Source: UBA2638 sp046293135 (GTDB taxonomy: Bacteria > Pseudomonadota > Alphaproteobacteria > Micavibrionales > Micavibrionaceae). From it: a DNA stretch of 64,000 nt. The DNA lies in assembly GCA_046293135.1 (NCBI GenBank), contig JBKBPR010000002.1:496001-560000 (forward strand), written 5' to 3'. The notes beneath the pieces are model-generated. The model saw nothing but the letters and a program-made list of their open reading frames with translations. It ran no database searches and was not told the DNA's origin. Of the stretch, positions 16,727-26,125 are shown piece by piece; positions within the stretch are counted from its first letter, which is position 1, and every line of letters begins with the position of its first letter. Position numbers and translations under genes: made by a program.

Positions 16727-18785
16727 GGCTATTGCTCTCCTTGTTCGAAGTTTTCTTATTCGCCCGAACCATGCCAAAAATTTTATCCTGATACCGCGCC
16801 AAAGCCCATAAAACAGAGATTATAAGGGTTTCGGCGCTGCAGAATATCAACAGCCTCCAAGCAATACCGCTGATAAAACCGTAAGAATGTAGCCCGACCC
16901 CCAGCAAATTCACACCGAACCATGCCAGCGCGACAATCACGCTCAAAAAGGCGATCCCCGCCATAAAAGGCAAATCGCGGATATGCCCGCTCAAGCGTCC
17001 GTGTTGCAACCAGATCAGCCATAAAACGATCAGGAGCGCGCCGTTTTCTTTCGGATCCCAGCCCCAGAACCGTCCCCAGCTCTGATCCGCCCAGATACCG
17101 CCCAAAATCGTGCCGATGGCGGTCAGCAACAGTGCGATCAGTGAAACGCGGTGTACGGATTTATATAGGCCGACCAACAAGCGGTCGGATTTTTCGCGCC
17201 AGAGCCGCATTAGCATGTAAAAATGCGCCATTCCCGATACGATCAAACACAGCGCATAGCCTGCGGTGATAATGGTGACATGGGTGGCCAGCCAGAAATT
17301 TGTATTCAGCACGGCGGCCAAAACTTCGAGATTTTCACCCTCGCCCATAATGGCGGGCGCAATCACCAGCAATCCGAGCGCCGCCGCCAATCCCGCGCTG
17401 AAAATAATAACGCTGCGGCTGATGATATAGGCGCTCAGGGCGCTTAAGGAACAAATCAGCGATACAAACAGCACCGTTTCATAGAGCGTTCCCGTCGGCG
17501 GACGTTCCAGAATAATGACACGCGCGGCAAGGCCGAAGCCATGCATCAAAACCGCCAATACGCCAATCAGGATGGCGGCGGCTGTAATGCGGCTGGAAAA
17601 TATATCACGCTTTTCTTGGAGCTTTTGCTTGCCCTGTCTCAAGGCCGCAAAAACCAGAAGCAACAGCGCCAGAGCATAAAACCCTTGCGCCCATTGATAG
17701 GGGTGAATATCACTGTAAAGAATTTCCAATTCAAAGGCAAGTTCTCTGATATAGCCTCTATAAACAGCAACTTGTAGCGTATCATAGCTTGCCCTTTGCC
17801 ACGCGGCTTTGTCCTGTGCGCGGAAGGCGGCGGCCATCTCCGCCCAGATGGAAAGATATTGCGCACTATCAGGCGAGCCCAAACCGCTTTGGATTAAATC
17901 CCACGGTGCGCGCCAATCGAGTGCCGCCGCGCCATTTGCCGTCGTCGCGCTGGCTGAAGCGCCCCAGCTTACGGGAACAATCGCAAAGGCGGAATTGCCC
18001 TCCGCCGCTTTGCGTACCGCTTCGAGCTGAAAGGCCAATGTCGTCAGGCGCTGTTCTTCGAGCGTGTAACGTTGCGGGTCATCGCCGCGCCGCGCCACAA
18101 TCGCCTCGGCGCGTTCCAAAAGCTGGGTTTCGAGATGGGCGAGCGCGAGGTAATAAGGCGGGGCATCGTCAGGGAAAAGCGACCCAAACTCCTGCGGCAC
18201 ATCCACATCCAGCGGCAAGATTAATGACAAAGAGCGCATCAGGGCTGTGAGCTGGAGGATGTTTTCATGGATGCGCAAAAAATCGCGCTGCCCCGCGCTG
18301 AGCGTATCGGCATCAAGCGCGAGCAGAGCCGGAATTTGCGTTGCGCTATGGCGCACCCCGTCGAACATTTCCGCTAGGCTGAAATGGTTGCGCGGATTTT
18401 GCGCGGTTCGTTTTTCGAGGCCGAATTGCCGTTGCAGCGCCTCGCCCTTGACCTCAATAAACGGAATATCCGCGGCGCCGGACGGGTCGAAAATCACAAT
18501 CGCTAGCCATTCCGCCGCGCTGTAGGAAAGCGGGGTTTCCGATCCAGTAATCTGGCGGGCTTGCTGGGCGGCAAAGCTTTTTAGCGGTTTCAGGCGGCCA
18601 TTGTGCAAGACGGGGATGCGTTCGAATGCCCGGATTGAAAAATCGGTCAATTCGTAATTTGCGGATGCGGTTTGTTTTGTATCCGCTGCGGAGGCTTGTC
18701 GCGCAAACCCGCTCAGTCCAACGATAAAAACAGCACAAAGTGCGATAATCAAAAGGCCGTAATGATGAGATCTGCGGTTTGTCAT
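16716..18785 (-). CDS. ccsA: Cytochrome c biogenesis protein CcsA (System II haem handling), long form
   Basis: A 689-residue membrane protein. The C-terminal half (about 365-660) holds eight or so spans and the haem-handling tryptophan-rich motif WGRFWGWDPKENG near residue 570, with candidate haem-ligand histidines in LATHVTI and GLHSYGF. The N-terminal half is a signal-anchor and a periplasmic region starting with a HNGRLKPLKSFA segment seen in long CcsA-type proteins. Its ATG overlaps the resB stop (ATGA). CcsA delivers haem to apocytochrome c together with ResB/CcsB. Confidence 0.9.
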   Translation of the reverse strand: MTNRRSHHYGLLIIALCAVFIVGLSGFARQASAADTKQTASANYELTDFSIRAFERIPVLHNGRLKPLKSFAAQQARQITGSETPLSYSAAEWLAIVIFDPSGAADIPFIEVKGEALQRQFGLEKRTAQNPRNHFSLAEMFDGVRHSATQIPALLALDADTLSAGQRDFLRIHENILQLTALMRSLSLILPLDVDVPQEFGSLFPDDAPPYYLALAHLETQLLERAEAIVARRGDDPQRYTLEEQRLTTLAFQLEAVRKAAEGNSAFAIVPVSWGASASATTANGAAALDWRAPWDLIQSGLGSPDSAQYLSIWAEMAAAFRAQDKAAWQRASYDTLQVAVYRGYIRELAFELEILYSDIHPYQWAQGFYALALLLLVFAALRQGKQKLQEKRDIFSSRITAAAILIGVLAVLMHGFGLAARVIILERPPTGTLYETVLFVSLICSLSALSAYIISRSVIIFSAGLAAALGLLVIAPAIMGEGENLEVLAAVLNTNFWLATHVTIITAGYALCLIVSGMAHFYMLMRLWREKSDRLLVGLYKSVHRVSLIALLLTAIGTILGGIWADQSWGRFWGWDPKENGALLIVLWLIWLQHGRLSGHIRDLPFMAGIAFLSVIVALAWFGVNLLGVGLHSYGFISGIAWRLLIFCSAETLIISVLWALARYQDKIFGMVRANKKTSNKESNSHDP

Positions 18786-19951
18786 GGCTGTTTACGCTCC
18801 CGCAATCCGAAGATAAGGGCGATATGTAGCAACAAGCCCAAACCGATCACCAGCGTTCCCAGATACGGGAAAATCCGCCCTTTATTCTCAACGACCGACA
18901 GCACGCTCATATCCAACGCGCCCGATTGATCGAATGAGGATTGATAGAACGTATAGCCCTTATAGCGCAGCGGGGCGTTCATCTCGATCCGTGCGCGCCA
19001 CGCGGCTTCACCGTCCAGAACGGTGACATCGGAATGATAGCTGCGCGCCATATCCGTGCCCGGATAGGTTTGTTTTACAAACTCATCCAGCCTTATCGAG
19101 AACGGCAATCGGCGTTGGGATTTGCCGAAAATGATTTTGTAATTTTTGTCATTATGCGTGATTTCAATCGGCTGCGGCATCGCCTCAAAGGCAATATAGG
19201 AGCCGTTTTGCGCGGGGTTTTGCAATCCGCTCAAACGGAAGGTGACCCCCGCCAGATTGGCTTCGGCTTCCTTTTCCGATGCTTTGGGCTTGAGTTGCAT
19301 AAGCCGCACCATCCGCTGAAAGCCGCTTTGCTCTTGGGCGGCGGCTTCGGCCATATCATCGTTTTCGGCGCTCTCATCCGCGTTTGGCGCGACAATCTCG
19401 CAATTCTCGCATACATCCAGAACCGTGAAGGCAAAGGGTAAATTCGTAAACTCCCCGCCGCCTCTGGCTTGGCGCAGCAGGTCAAAATCAATGCGGTGGA
19501 GCAGGCGGTCACCCTCAAATACCATCAATTCGCGCTGGTGGTAGTCATAGACAAACGGGCTGTGATTGCCCTCGGCCAAAATCATAAAGCCTTCGCGCGC
19601 GCTCAAGGCCGTCAAAAGCCCGCCGAGCAAAAGGATTAAAGCACCGAAATGCGAAAGGATAATCCCCGCTTTGCGCCAGCTCCATTCGCTGTGAAACAGG
19701 AATTTGAGCAATAGATTGAGCGTTAGAACCCCGAGCAGCGTATAGCCGGCGGGCAGCGGCACAAACCCGACCCAAAAAATAAAGGCGGCGAAATAGGTTT
19801 TATGTGCCTGATAAAGCCCCATATCGGCCTGCGCCAGCGTACCGATCACCAGCAAAGCCATTAGCGCGGGCAAAGTATAAAACGCAATATCGGCGCGGGA
19901 TAAACGCTCCGTTATTTTTCGGATTTGCTCTGCGGCGGCGGAAAATTCCAT
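18782..19951 (-). CDS. resB: ResB/CcsB cytochrome c biogenesis protein
   Basis: A 389-residue ResB-family protein with three N-terminal spans (about residues 22-130), a large periplasmic domain and a final span near the C-terminus (YLGTLVIGLGLLLHIALI). The periplasmic part contains a CENC pair (about residue 183) in an acidic context, which might be redox active. Together with the next two genes it makes up the System II core: ResB, CcsA and a TlpA/ResA-like reductase. Confidence 0.87.
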   Translation of the reverse strand: MEFSAAAEQIRKITERLSRADIAFYTLPALMALLVIGTLAQADMGLYQAHKTYFAAFIFWVGFVPLPAGYTLLGVLTLNLLLKFLFHSEWSWRKAGIILSHFGALILLLGGLLTALSAREGFMILAEGNHSPFVYDYHQRELMVFEGDRLLHRIDFDLLRQARGGGEFTNLPFAFTVLDVCENCEIVAPNADESAENDDMAEAAAQEQSGFQRMVRLMQLKPKASEKEAEANLAGVTFRLSGLQNPAQNGSYIAFEAMPQPIEITHNDKNYKIIFGKSQRRLPFSIRLDEFVKQTYPGTDMARSYHSDVTVLDGEAAWRARIEMNAPLRYKGYTFYQSSFDQSGALDMSVLSVVENKGRIFPYLGTLVIGLGLLLHIALIFGLRERKQP

Positions 19952-20064
19952 GCCCTATGACATAGGCGAAAGCGCGGCGCTGTTCAATTCCTTTTGATGG
20001 AATTTTGCCTTTGTTTATTTTCGGATTTGCAAATACGGATGCTGATTTATTAGGCGAATAGCTC

Positions 20065-21495
20065 TTACCCTTGCTTTTCCAGCAACTCTGATACCAAAAG
20101 TGCGGCATGTGAGCGAATTTCATGTATTGCGGTGCTCTCGAATTCCGCGCCGCAGAGTAGCGGCCCGATAGCGTATATCGGATATTCTTGAGAAACTTTT
20201 AGGCTTTGCGCGCTCGCCGCCTGTAATGAGCCGCTCCAATGGGTGCTTAACGGTATATCCGAACAAATTTTTTGTAGCGGCGCGGCGTTATAACTATAGC
20301 CTGAGCAATTCACCACGGCGCTGCCTTTGATAAGGCCACCGTTTTTCAATGTAACCTCTATAAGCTCTTTTACAGGCTTTTTTTCTATCCCTCCCGTTTC
20401 AGCCACTTGTATTTGTATGGTTTCAATATGGGATTTGACAATCTGCAACTGCCCCGACGCTTGCATATCCATGAGTTTCTTATGAACGTAATCTGGGATT
20501 CTGTGCCGCGCGACATTCCACCAGGGCATAATGCGCATCATACGTTTTTGGTCTTGCGCGGACAGGCTATGCCATAGCGTATTGGCCACAGGGCGCAATG
20601 AGTCGAGCATAATTTGCCACGGCAACGCCGCTCCCTCTTGATTTTGTGACAGGTGTTCCCGGATGCACCGTATCAACTCGGAGAGTTTTTCAGGCATCGT
20701 ATCGACCTCTAAAAACGGTGATGGAACAGTGTATTGTGCAGTTTTCGGCAAATGCGCAAAGGGCAATAAGCCGCGCCGCGAAATTGCCGTAAAGCGGCCT
20801 TGGTAGTTTTTTTCGCTTAAAACATGGACGGCATCAACCATACTAAGCCCTGTGCCGATACAGATAATATGATCGTCCGCACCCCAAGCTTTGTTGTAAA
20901 ATTCCGCGTGATAAGGATTGGGATAGGCCTGAGAAACACCAGCCTCAGCCTCGGCTTTGTGGATAATCGGTAGGCTTTTTGGGAGGCTATTGCCTGTTGC
21001 CAATAAAACAACGTCAAATTCATCCATATAGCCAGTTTGCGCTTCAAGCTTAAGCTTGTGTTTTGTATCATGGGCTATCGGCGAAACTTTTGAAATTTCC
21101 TTTTGCAGAACTTTTAGCGTATTGCCTCGTTCTGGCGCTATTTTGATGGCGGTTTCAAACCTATCTTGCAAATATGCCCCGTATAGCATTCTCGGCGCAA
21201 AATCTGTCGCCTCAATCGATTTATGCGCAAGTTTTTCGTGCCATGCGCCCCGTTGTGCGGCGGTACTTTTAAGCCAATGGTAAAAATCGCTGGAGTTATC
21301 CGCAAATAGCCCCATTTTGGCAGCGGGGACGTTGAGCAAGAAATACGGGTCTTTTGGGGCATAAGCCAGCCCTAAACCTATATCGTCGTTTTTTTCAAAA
21401 ACGGTAATATCACAATTATTTAGCCGTTTTGCGCTCAATGCACAAAAGCTTACAGCCGATGCCCCGCCGCCGATAACGGCTATTCGTGTTCTCAT
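20065..21495 (-). CDS. FAD/NAD(P)-binding oxidoreductase (NAD_binding_9 type)
   Basis: A 476-residue flavoprotein with an N-terminal dinucleotide fold (RIAVIGGGASAVSFCAL), the GLGLAYAPKDPYFLLNVPA segment typical of the family, and a second nucleotide-type motif IICIGTGLSMVDAV in the middle. Members are related to hydroxylases and thioredoxin-reductase-like proteins, but substrates are generally unknown. It is followed downstream by ResB on the same strand after a gap of about 110 bases; no functional link is apparent. Confidence 0.82.
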   Translation of the reverse strand: MRTRIAVIGGGASAVSFCALSAKRLNNCDITVFEKNDDIGLGLAYAPKDPYFLLNVPAAKMGLFADNSSDFYHWLKSTAAQRGAWHEKLAHKSIEATDFAPRMLYGAYLQDRFETAIKIAPERGNTLKVLQKEISKVSPIAHDTKHKLKLEAQTGYMDEFDVVLLATGNSLPKSLPIIHKAEAEAGVSQAYPNPYHAEFYNKAWGADDHIICIGTGLSMVDAVHVLSEKNYQGRFTAISRRGLLPFAHLPKTAQYTVPSPFLEVDTMPEKLSELIRCIREHLSQNQEGAALPWQIMLDSLRPVANTLWHSLSAQDQKRMMRIMPWWNVARHRIPDYVHKKLMDMQASGQLQIVKSHIETIQIQVAETGGIEKKPVKELIEVTLKNGGLIKGSAVVNCSGYSYNAAPLQKICSDIPLSTHWSGSLQAASAQSLKVSQEYPIYAIGPLLCGAEFESTAIHEIRSHAALLVSELLEKQG

Positions 21496-21518
21496 GGTTA
21501 TTTCTTTTGGATAGTGTT

Positions 21519-21749
21519 TTAATTTTTATCGTGGTGATGTGGATGCGCGTGTTGCCTTTCTTCAATCACCCTATAAATTTTGGTAATTATTTTTGATCCT
21601 GTTGTTTGATGGTAGGCGGGCAAAAAAGCATGAATAATCAGCGCGATTGTTGCCCAAGCCGTCATCCCCGCAATCACAAGGGCAAAGCGCATGTGCGCAA
21701 TATAGCCTTCCTGAACTGTTTCAAGATGGTCTTTTGATTTTTTGATCAT
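21519..21749 (-). CDS. Small DUF6356-like membrane protein with His-rich tail
   Basis: A 76-residue protein: HLETVQEGYIAHMRFALVI, a membrane helix (ALVIAGMTAWATIALII), then HAFLPAYHQTTGS and a C-terminus ending HAHPHHHDKN. The HxxxVxExYxxHxxFA and HxxxPxxxxxTGS patterns match the uncharacterised DUF6356 family from alphaproteobacteria, as I remember it. The start is uncertain: ATG 21747-21749 fits the family; ATG 21768-21770 has a GAG-type ribosome site nearby. It precedes the FAD protein on the same strand. Confidence 0.68.
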   Translation of the reverse strand: MIKKSKDHLETVQEGYIAHMRFALVIAGMTAWATIALIIHAFLPAYHQTTGSKIITKIYRVIEERQHAHPHHHDKN

Positions 21750-21848
21750 ATTTTTTCTTTCTGCTCCCATGTCACATTTATACTTTTTCATGACCTTAAA
21801 ACACTCTATAATAGACACAATCTATCACTTTCAGAAATCGAAAAATCA

Positions 21849-23744
21849 ATGACACTCCCCGAAATTGGCCTGTTTGAAAATTTTAATCTCATTTTCACCT
21901 TCACAGTTTTGGCGGGGACGTTTATCGCCTTTGTCAGCGAGCGTGTACCGCCCTATATCGTCGCCTTGGTGGCGATGAGTGCGCTTTTGGTCGCTCAAGC
22001 GATCAGTACGAATGATATGCTCGGTGTTTTTTCGAACAGCGCGCCGATCACGATTGCCTGTATGTTTATTATCAGCGCCGCGCTTGACCGAACGGGCGTA
22101 ATTGATGCGATGGGGCAATATTTGATGAATCTGTCGGATAAAAACGACAAGATAGGTATTCTGCTTTTATTGCTGATTGCGATGGTTGTCTCGGCTTTTA
22201 TGAACAATACGCCTGTTGTGATTATTCTTACCCCCGTCATCATCACAATGGCCAATAAGCTCAAAAAATCTTCCTCGAAATTTCTGATACCGCTCTCTTA
22301 TATGGCGATCATGGGCGGAACATGTACGCTGATCGGTACATCGACCAATATTCTGGTGGACGGTGTAGCCCAGCGCGCCGGACAAGCGCCATTCACAATG
22401 TTTGAAATTACATTACCGGGGATGTTTATGGTGATGGCGGGGATGATTTATCTAACCTTTGCCTCGCGATTTTTATTGCCGGAGCGCACCCCGCCGATTG
22501 ATGAAATTGACGATCCCGAATTGCGGAAACAATTTGTTGCTGAGGCTATTATAAGCCCTGACTCCCCGCTTATCGGCAAAACGCTCAATGAAATTCGCTT
22601 CACCGAAAATGAGGAATACGAAATTATTGATCTTGTCCGCAAGGAGCAGGGCAACCGCTATGGGATCAGTGAGGCGATTAGTGCGTTTTTGGCAAATCTT
22701 ATGAATAACCCCGCCAGTGAAGATGCGCCAGCGCCGAAGAAGGTTTCAACCCTTCGTGATATTCCGCTTGAAGCGCGTGATCGGATTCTATTCAAGGCCA
22801 ATAAAGATGAACTTTTGGAACTGAAAAAATTTATCGGTATTGAGTTTGATCCTGAGCGCAAAACCGACAATGAAGCCTTCCCAGCCAGACAAATCACCGT
22901 GGCCGAGGGGGTTCTTTTTGGCGGTTCGAATATGGTTAGTCGCCGTGTCAAGGATCTGCATTTCCGCCGCCGCTACGGCTGTTTTGTGATCGGGGTGCAT
23001 CGCCGTGATACCAATATTACCGGCGATATCGGCAATACGGTTTTGCGGGAAAATGATGCGATAATTTTTGAAGGCCCAGAAAAGGAAATAGCCAAGATTT
23101 TTGAAAATGAAGCGATTACAAATGCATCGCAGCACCGCAAACTTTCTTTTGATACAAAGCGCGCCCCGATTGCGATTGCGGCGATTTTGCTTGTGGTCAT
23201 CTTGAGCACGTTTAATGTTATGCCGATTGCGGGTCTGGCCTTTTTGGCGGCTGTCGGTGTGATTATCACGGGTTGCGTTACCCCTGAACATGCCTATAAA
23301 ACAATTGACTGGCGTATATTGCTGCTCATTTTCGGAATGCTCGGAATCGGCGCCGCCATGGAAAATTCGGGCGCGATGGAGGTTCTTGTCAATGCAACCG
23401 TTACGCTCGTTCAGCCCTTCGGCCCTGTGATTATTCTGGCGATTGTTTATCTGCTGACCTCTGTTCTTACGGAGCTGGTCACGAATAATGCTGTGGCGAT
23501 TGTTATGACTCCGGTGGTGATCGGGCTGGCGACCACGCTGGGGCTTGATCCCAGACCGTTTATCGTTGCGGTGATGTTTGCGGCCTCGGCCAGCTTTGCC
23601 ACTCCGATCGGTTACCAGACCAATACATTTGTATATGCCGCGGGGGGGTATAAATTCAGGGATTTCCTTGTGATCGGTATTCCGATGAATCTTTTGATGC
23701 TGGTTGTAGCCGTGACGGTTATCCCGTTCTTCTGGCCGTTCTGA
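21849..23744 (+). CDS. SLC13-family anion permease with central TrkA-C (RCK_C) domains
   Basis: A 631-residue polytopic protein. Two membrane halves (about residues 10-205 and 435-630) flank a soluble centre with two RCK_C-like units, around ISPDSPLIGKTLNEIRF and LFGGSNMVSRRVKDLHF. Family motifs such as NNTPVVIILTPV in the first half and TNNAVAIVMTPVVIGLA plus ASFATPIGYQTNT in the second are the paired substrate/sodium sites. Relatives carry sulphate, dicarboxylates or other anions; the substrate cannot be set from sequence alone. It is a single gene, divergent from the DUF6356-like gene. Confidence 0.9.
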   Translation: MTLPEIGLFENFNLIFTFTVLAGTFIAFVSERVPPYIVALVAMSALLVAQAISTNDMLGVFSNSAPITIACMFIISAALDRTGVIDAMGQYLMNLSDKNDKIGILLLLLIAMVVSAFMNNTPVVIILTPVIITMANKLKKSSSKFLIPLSYMAIMGGTCTLIGTSTNILVDGVAQRAGQAPFTMFEITLPGMFMVMAGMIYLTFASRFLLPERTPPIDEIDDPELRKQFVAEAIISPDSPLIGKTLNEIRFTENEEYEIIDLVRKEQGNRYGISEAISAFLANLMNNPASEDAPAPKKVSTLRDIPLEARDRILFKANKDELLELKKFIGIEFDPERKTDNEAFPARQITVAEGVLFGGSNMVSRRVKDLHFRRRYGCFVIGVHRRDTNITGDIGNTVLRENDAIIFEGPEKEIAKIFENEAITNASQHRKLSFDTKRAPIAIAAILLVVILSTFNVMPIAGLAFLAAVGVIITGCVTPEHAYKTIDWRILLLIFGMLGIGAAMENSGAMEVLVNATVTLVQPFGPVIILAIVYLLTSVLTELVTNNAVAIVMTPVVIGLATTLGLDPRPFIVAVMFAASASFATPIGYQTNTFVYAAGGYKFRDFLVIGIPMNLLMLVVAVTVIPFFWPF

Positions 23745-23784
23745 CCAGAAAGCTTGAGATAGAATATAGAGTAAGGGGTGTGCT

Positions 23785-24432
23785 TTATTGCCCTAACTTT
23801 ACGCCAGTATCGGTGTTGGAGATGATATTGATTTTTGCGCCCTGTGAGCGATCGACCACCGCCGCGCGGCCAATGTCCACATTGCTGTTTTGAGGGGCAA
23901 GAGGCGGCTTAGCCGCTGTTTTATTTCCAGAGCTATCAGGACTATCAGGCTGGATATTCCTACCTTGAATTTGCGCATCAAGAGTTTGTGGTTGTACATT
24001 TGTGCCAGTTTCAAATTCTGTTTCGGCGTTGTTCAATTCGTGCTGTGTTTCGGATATAATACGCCCGTCCTGAACACGGATTGTTGCACGTTGGTCGCCG
24101 ATACTCAACGCATCGGGAAGGGCGTTAAGTTCACGTGCAGGAACGGCGCGACCTGTTGGGCTAAGCGCTGAATCGCTTAATCCCTCAAAAGGACGGAAAG
24201 GGTCATTGGTATTTTGTAGGGCGCGTTCTTGCGCTTGAGCGGCTTGTTGTTGCTGCTGGATTGTCAGATAATTTAACCCTGAGTCAAATGCATTATCTTG
24301 TGCATTGGCATTCCCGCAGGGAAAAACAAAAAGTGCCGTTGCGATCGGTATAATCAAAAATCCGAATTTAGATGACTGCGCATGTGTTACATGCGAGTTA
24401 AAAGATGTAATTGAATTTGTAAGTCGCGGCAT
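23785..24432 (-). CDS. Hypothetical secreted Gln-rich protein
   Basis: A 215-residue protein with a signal peptide (hydrophobic FGFLIIPIATALFVF, cleavage near NANAQD). The mature part is polar, with a QQQQQAAQAQ stretch and many Asn, Asp and Pro, and ends with a short beta-like part (AKINIISNTDTGVKL). The start ATG 24430-24432 is chosen because AGGAGT lies seven bases upstream. The family is not recognised; a role in the periplasm is inferred only from the signal peptide. It is divergent from pyk. Confidence 0.65.
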   Translation of the reverse strand: MPRLTNSITSFNSHVTHAQSSKFGFLIIPIATALFVFPCGNANAQDNAFDSGLNYLTIQQQQQAAQAQERALQNTNDPFRPFEGLSDSALSPTGRAVPARELNALPDALSIGDQRATIRVQDGRIISETQHELNNAETEFETGTNVQPQTLDAQIQGRNIQPDSPDSSGNKTAAKPPLAPQNSNVDIGRAAVVDRSQGAKINIISNTDTGVKLGQ

Positions 24433-24610
24433 AACAATGACTCCTGATTTTGATTGAAATTGATCGCTCTGACGTTGATGTTTGATGAAATTCGGTTTGT
24501 CGGCGATTGAAATACCATATATTCTTAATTGTGAAGTGTTTCGCATTTTTCATCATTCCAGTCAACCAGTCACTCAAGCACTTAATTACCTAGGCATTCA
24601 GGCACATCTC

Positions 24611-26056
24611 ATGCAGCAGCAACAAAACATCTTCCGTCAAACCAAAATCCTTGCCACTTTAGGCCCTGCTTCACAAAGTGAAGAACAGATTGAGGCGCTT
24701 TACAAGGCCGGCGCAAATGCATTTAGGCTGAATTTCTCCCATGGCAAGCATGAAGATTTGCAAAATCTGGTTGATAATATCCGCGCGGTTGAGAAAAAAC
24801 ATGGCCGCCCGATCGGGATTGTCGCCGATTTGCAAGGCCCGAAATTACGGATCGGGGAGTTTGTCGATGGCAAAATCACCCTGACCGAGGGGCAGGATTT
24901 CCGCTTTGATCTTGATTTGACGGCGGGGGATGAAAAACGTGTGAGCCTGCCGCATCCTGAAGTTTTGGGCGTTCTTGAGGAAGGAGCGCTGATTTTTCTT
25001 GATGACGGGAAGGTGCGGGCGCGGGTTAAAAAATCGGCCAAGGATCATGTGATTGTTGAAATCCTCTCTGGCACGAAACTGTCCAATCGCAAGGGGTTGA
25101 ATGTGCCGGGGGCGATTATTCCCATCCCCGCCTTGACCGAAAAAGACCGCAAGGATCTGGCCGCCGCGCTCGATATGGGTGTGGATTGGATCGCCCAAAG
25201 CTTTGTCCAGCGCCCCGAAGATGTCGCCGAAGCCCGCAAGTTGATGAGCGGGGCGAACGGGAAAATGCGGGCGGCGCTGATGGTCAAGATTGAAAAGCCC
25301 GCGGCGCTGGCCTGCCTTGAAGAACTGCTTGATCTGGCTGACGGGGCGATGCTGGCGCGCGGTGATCTGGGGATTGAAATTCCGCCCGAAGATGTGCCTT
25401 CGGTGCAAAAGCGCGTTGTCCGCGCGGTGCGGGAGCGCGGCAAGCCGATGGTTGTGGCAACGCAAATGCTGGAATCGATGATTGAAAATCCGCGCCCGAC
25501 CAGAGCCGAAGCCTCGGATGTCGCAACAGCTGTTTATGATGGAGCTGATGCGGTGATGCTTTCGGCGGAAACGGCGGCGGGGGCTTATCCTGTGCGGGCG
25601 GTGGAGATGATGAATCGCATCGCATGCCGCACCGAAATGGATGAAACCTATGCGAAAATCATGGAAGACATGCATCCTGATACAGTTGGCGATCCGTCCG
25701 ATGCCATTACAACCGCCGCTTATTACGTGGCACAGGATATCGATGCGCGGGTGATCGTGACCTATACGATGTCCGGCTCAACAGCGTTGCGGGCAGCGCG
25801 GCAAAGGCCGAATGTTCCGATTGCTTGCTTGACCCCTGATTATAACGTGGCGCGGCGCTTGAGCCTGTCTTACGGTGTGCATGGCATTCATGCGCCCGAA
25901 ACGGTTGAGGACTTTACAGGCCCCGCAACCCATGCCGGCGCGATCATCAAATCACGCGGCTTTGCGCAAAGCGGTGATAAATTTGTTATGACGGCGGGCA
26001 TGCCCTTCGGCACACCCGGCTCAACGAATATCTTGCGTATCGCTTGGGTGGAGTGA
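24611..26056 (+). CDS. pyk: Pyruvate kinase
   Basis: A 481-residue glycolytic enzyme converting phosphoenolpyruvate and ADP to pyruvate and ATP. Motifs present include TKILATLGPAS at the start, FRLNFSHG, VMVKIEKPAA (catalytic Lys in MVKIEKPAA), ARGDLGIEIP and the ADAVMLSAETAAGAYP segment, followed by the C-terminal domain. ATG 24611 is chosen because the product then begins just before the first strand as in relatives; longer in-frame starts overlap the divergent gene's region. Confidence 0.96.
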   Translation: MQQQQNIFRQTKILATLGPASQSEEQIEALYKAGANAFRLNFSHGKHEDLQNLVDNIRAVEKKHGRPIGIVADLQGPKLRIGEFVDGKITLTEGQDFRFDLDLTAGDEKRVSLPHPEVLGVLEEGALIFLDDGKVRARVKKSAKDHVIVEILSGTKLSNRKGLNVPGAIIPIPALTEKDRKDLAAALDMGVDWIAQSFVQRPEDVAEARKLMSGANGKMRAALMVKIEKPAALACLEELLDLADGAMLARGDLGIEIPPEDVPSVQKRVVRAVRERGKPMVVATQMLESMIENPRPTRAEASDVATAVYDGADAVMLSAETAAGAYPVRAVEMMNRIACRTEMDETYAKIMEDMHPDTVGDPSDAITTAAYYVAQDIDARVIVTYTMSGSTALRAARQRPNVPIACLTPDYNVARRLSLSYGVHGIHAPETVEDFTGPATHAGAIIKSRGFAQSGDKFVMTAGMPFGTPGSTNILRIAWVE

Positions 26057-26125
26057 TTTCACACCACCTTAACTTACGTTTCATGTAGAAGAATTTTGCG
26101 ATATCGCTATAGCCAAGATTTTATT

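Noticed and set aside
22788..23291. Minus-strand ORF antisense to the SLC13 transporter
   Set aside because: The plus-strand membrane protein is well supported; no ribosome site or domain is seen on the other strand.
24845..25675. Long minus-strand ORF antisense to pyk
   Set aside because: It overlaps the fully recognised pyruvate kinase and is rich in His/Arg, as expected for a shadow frame.
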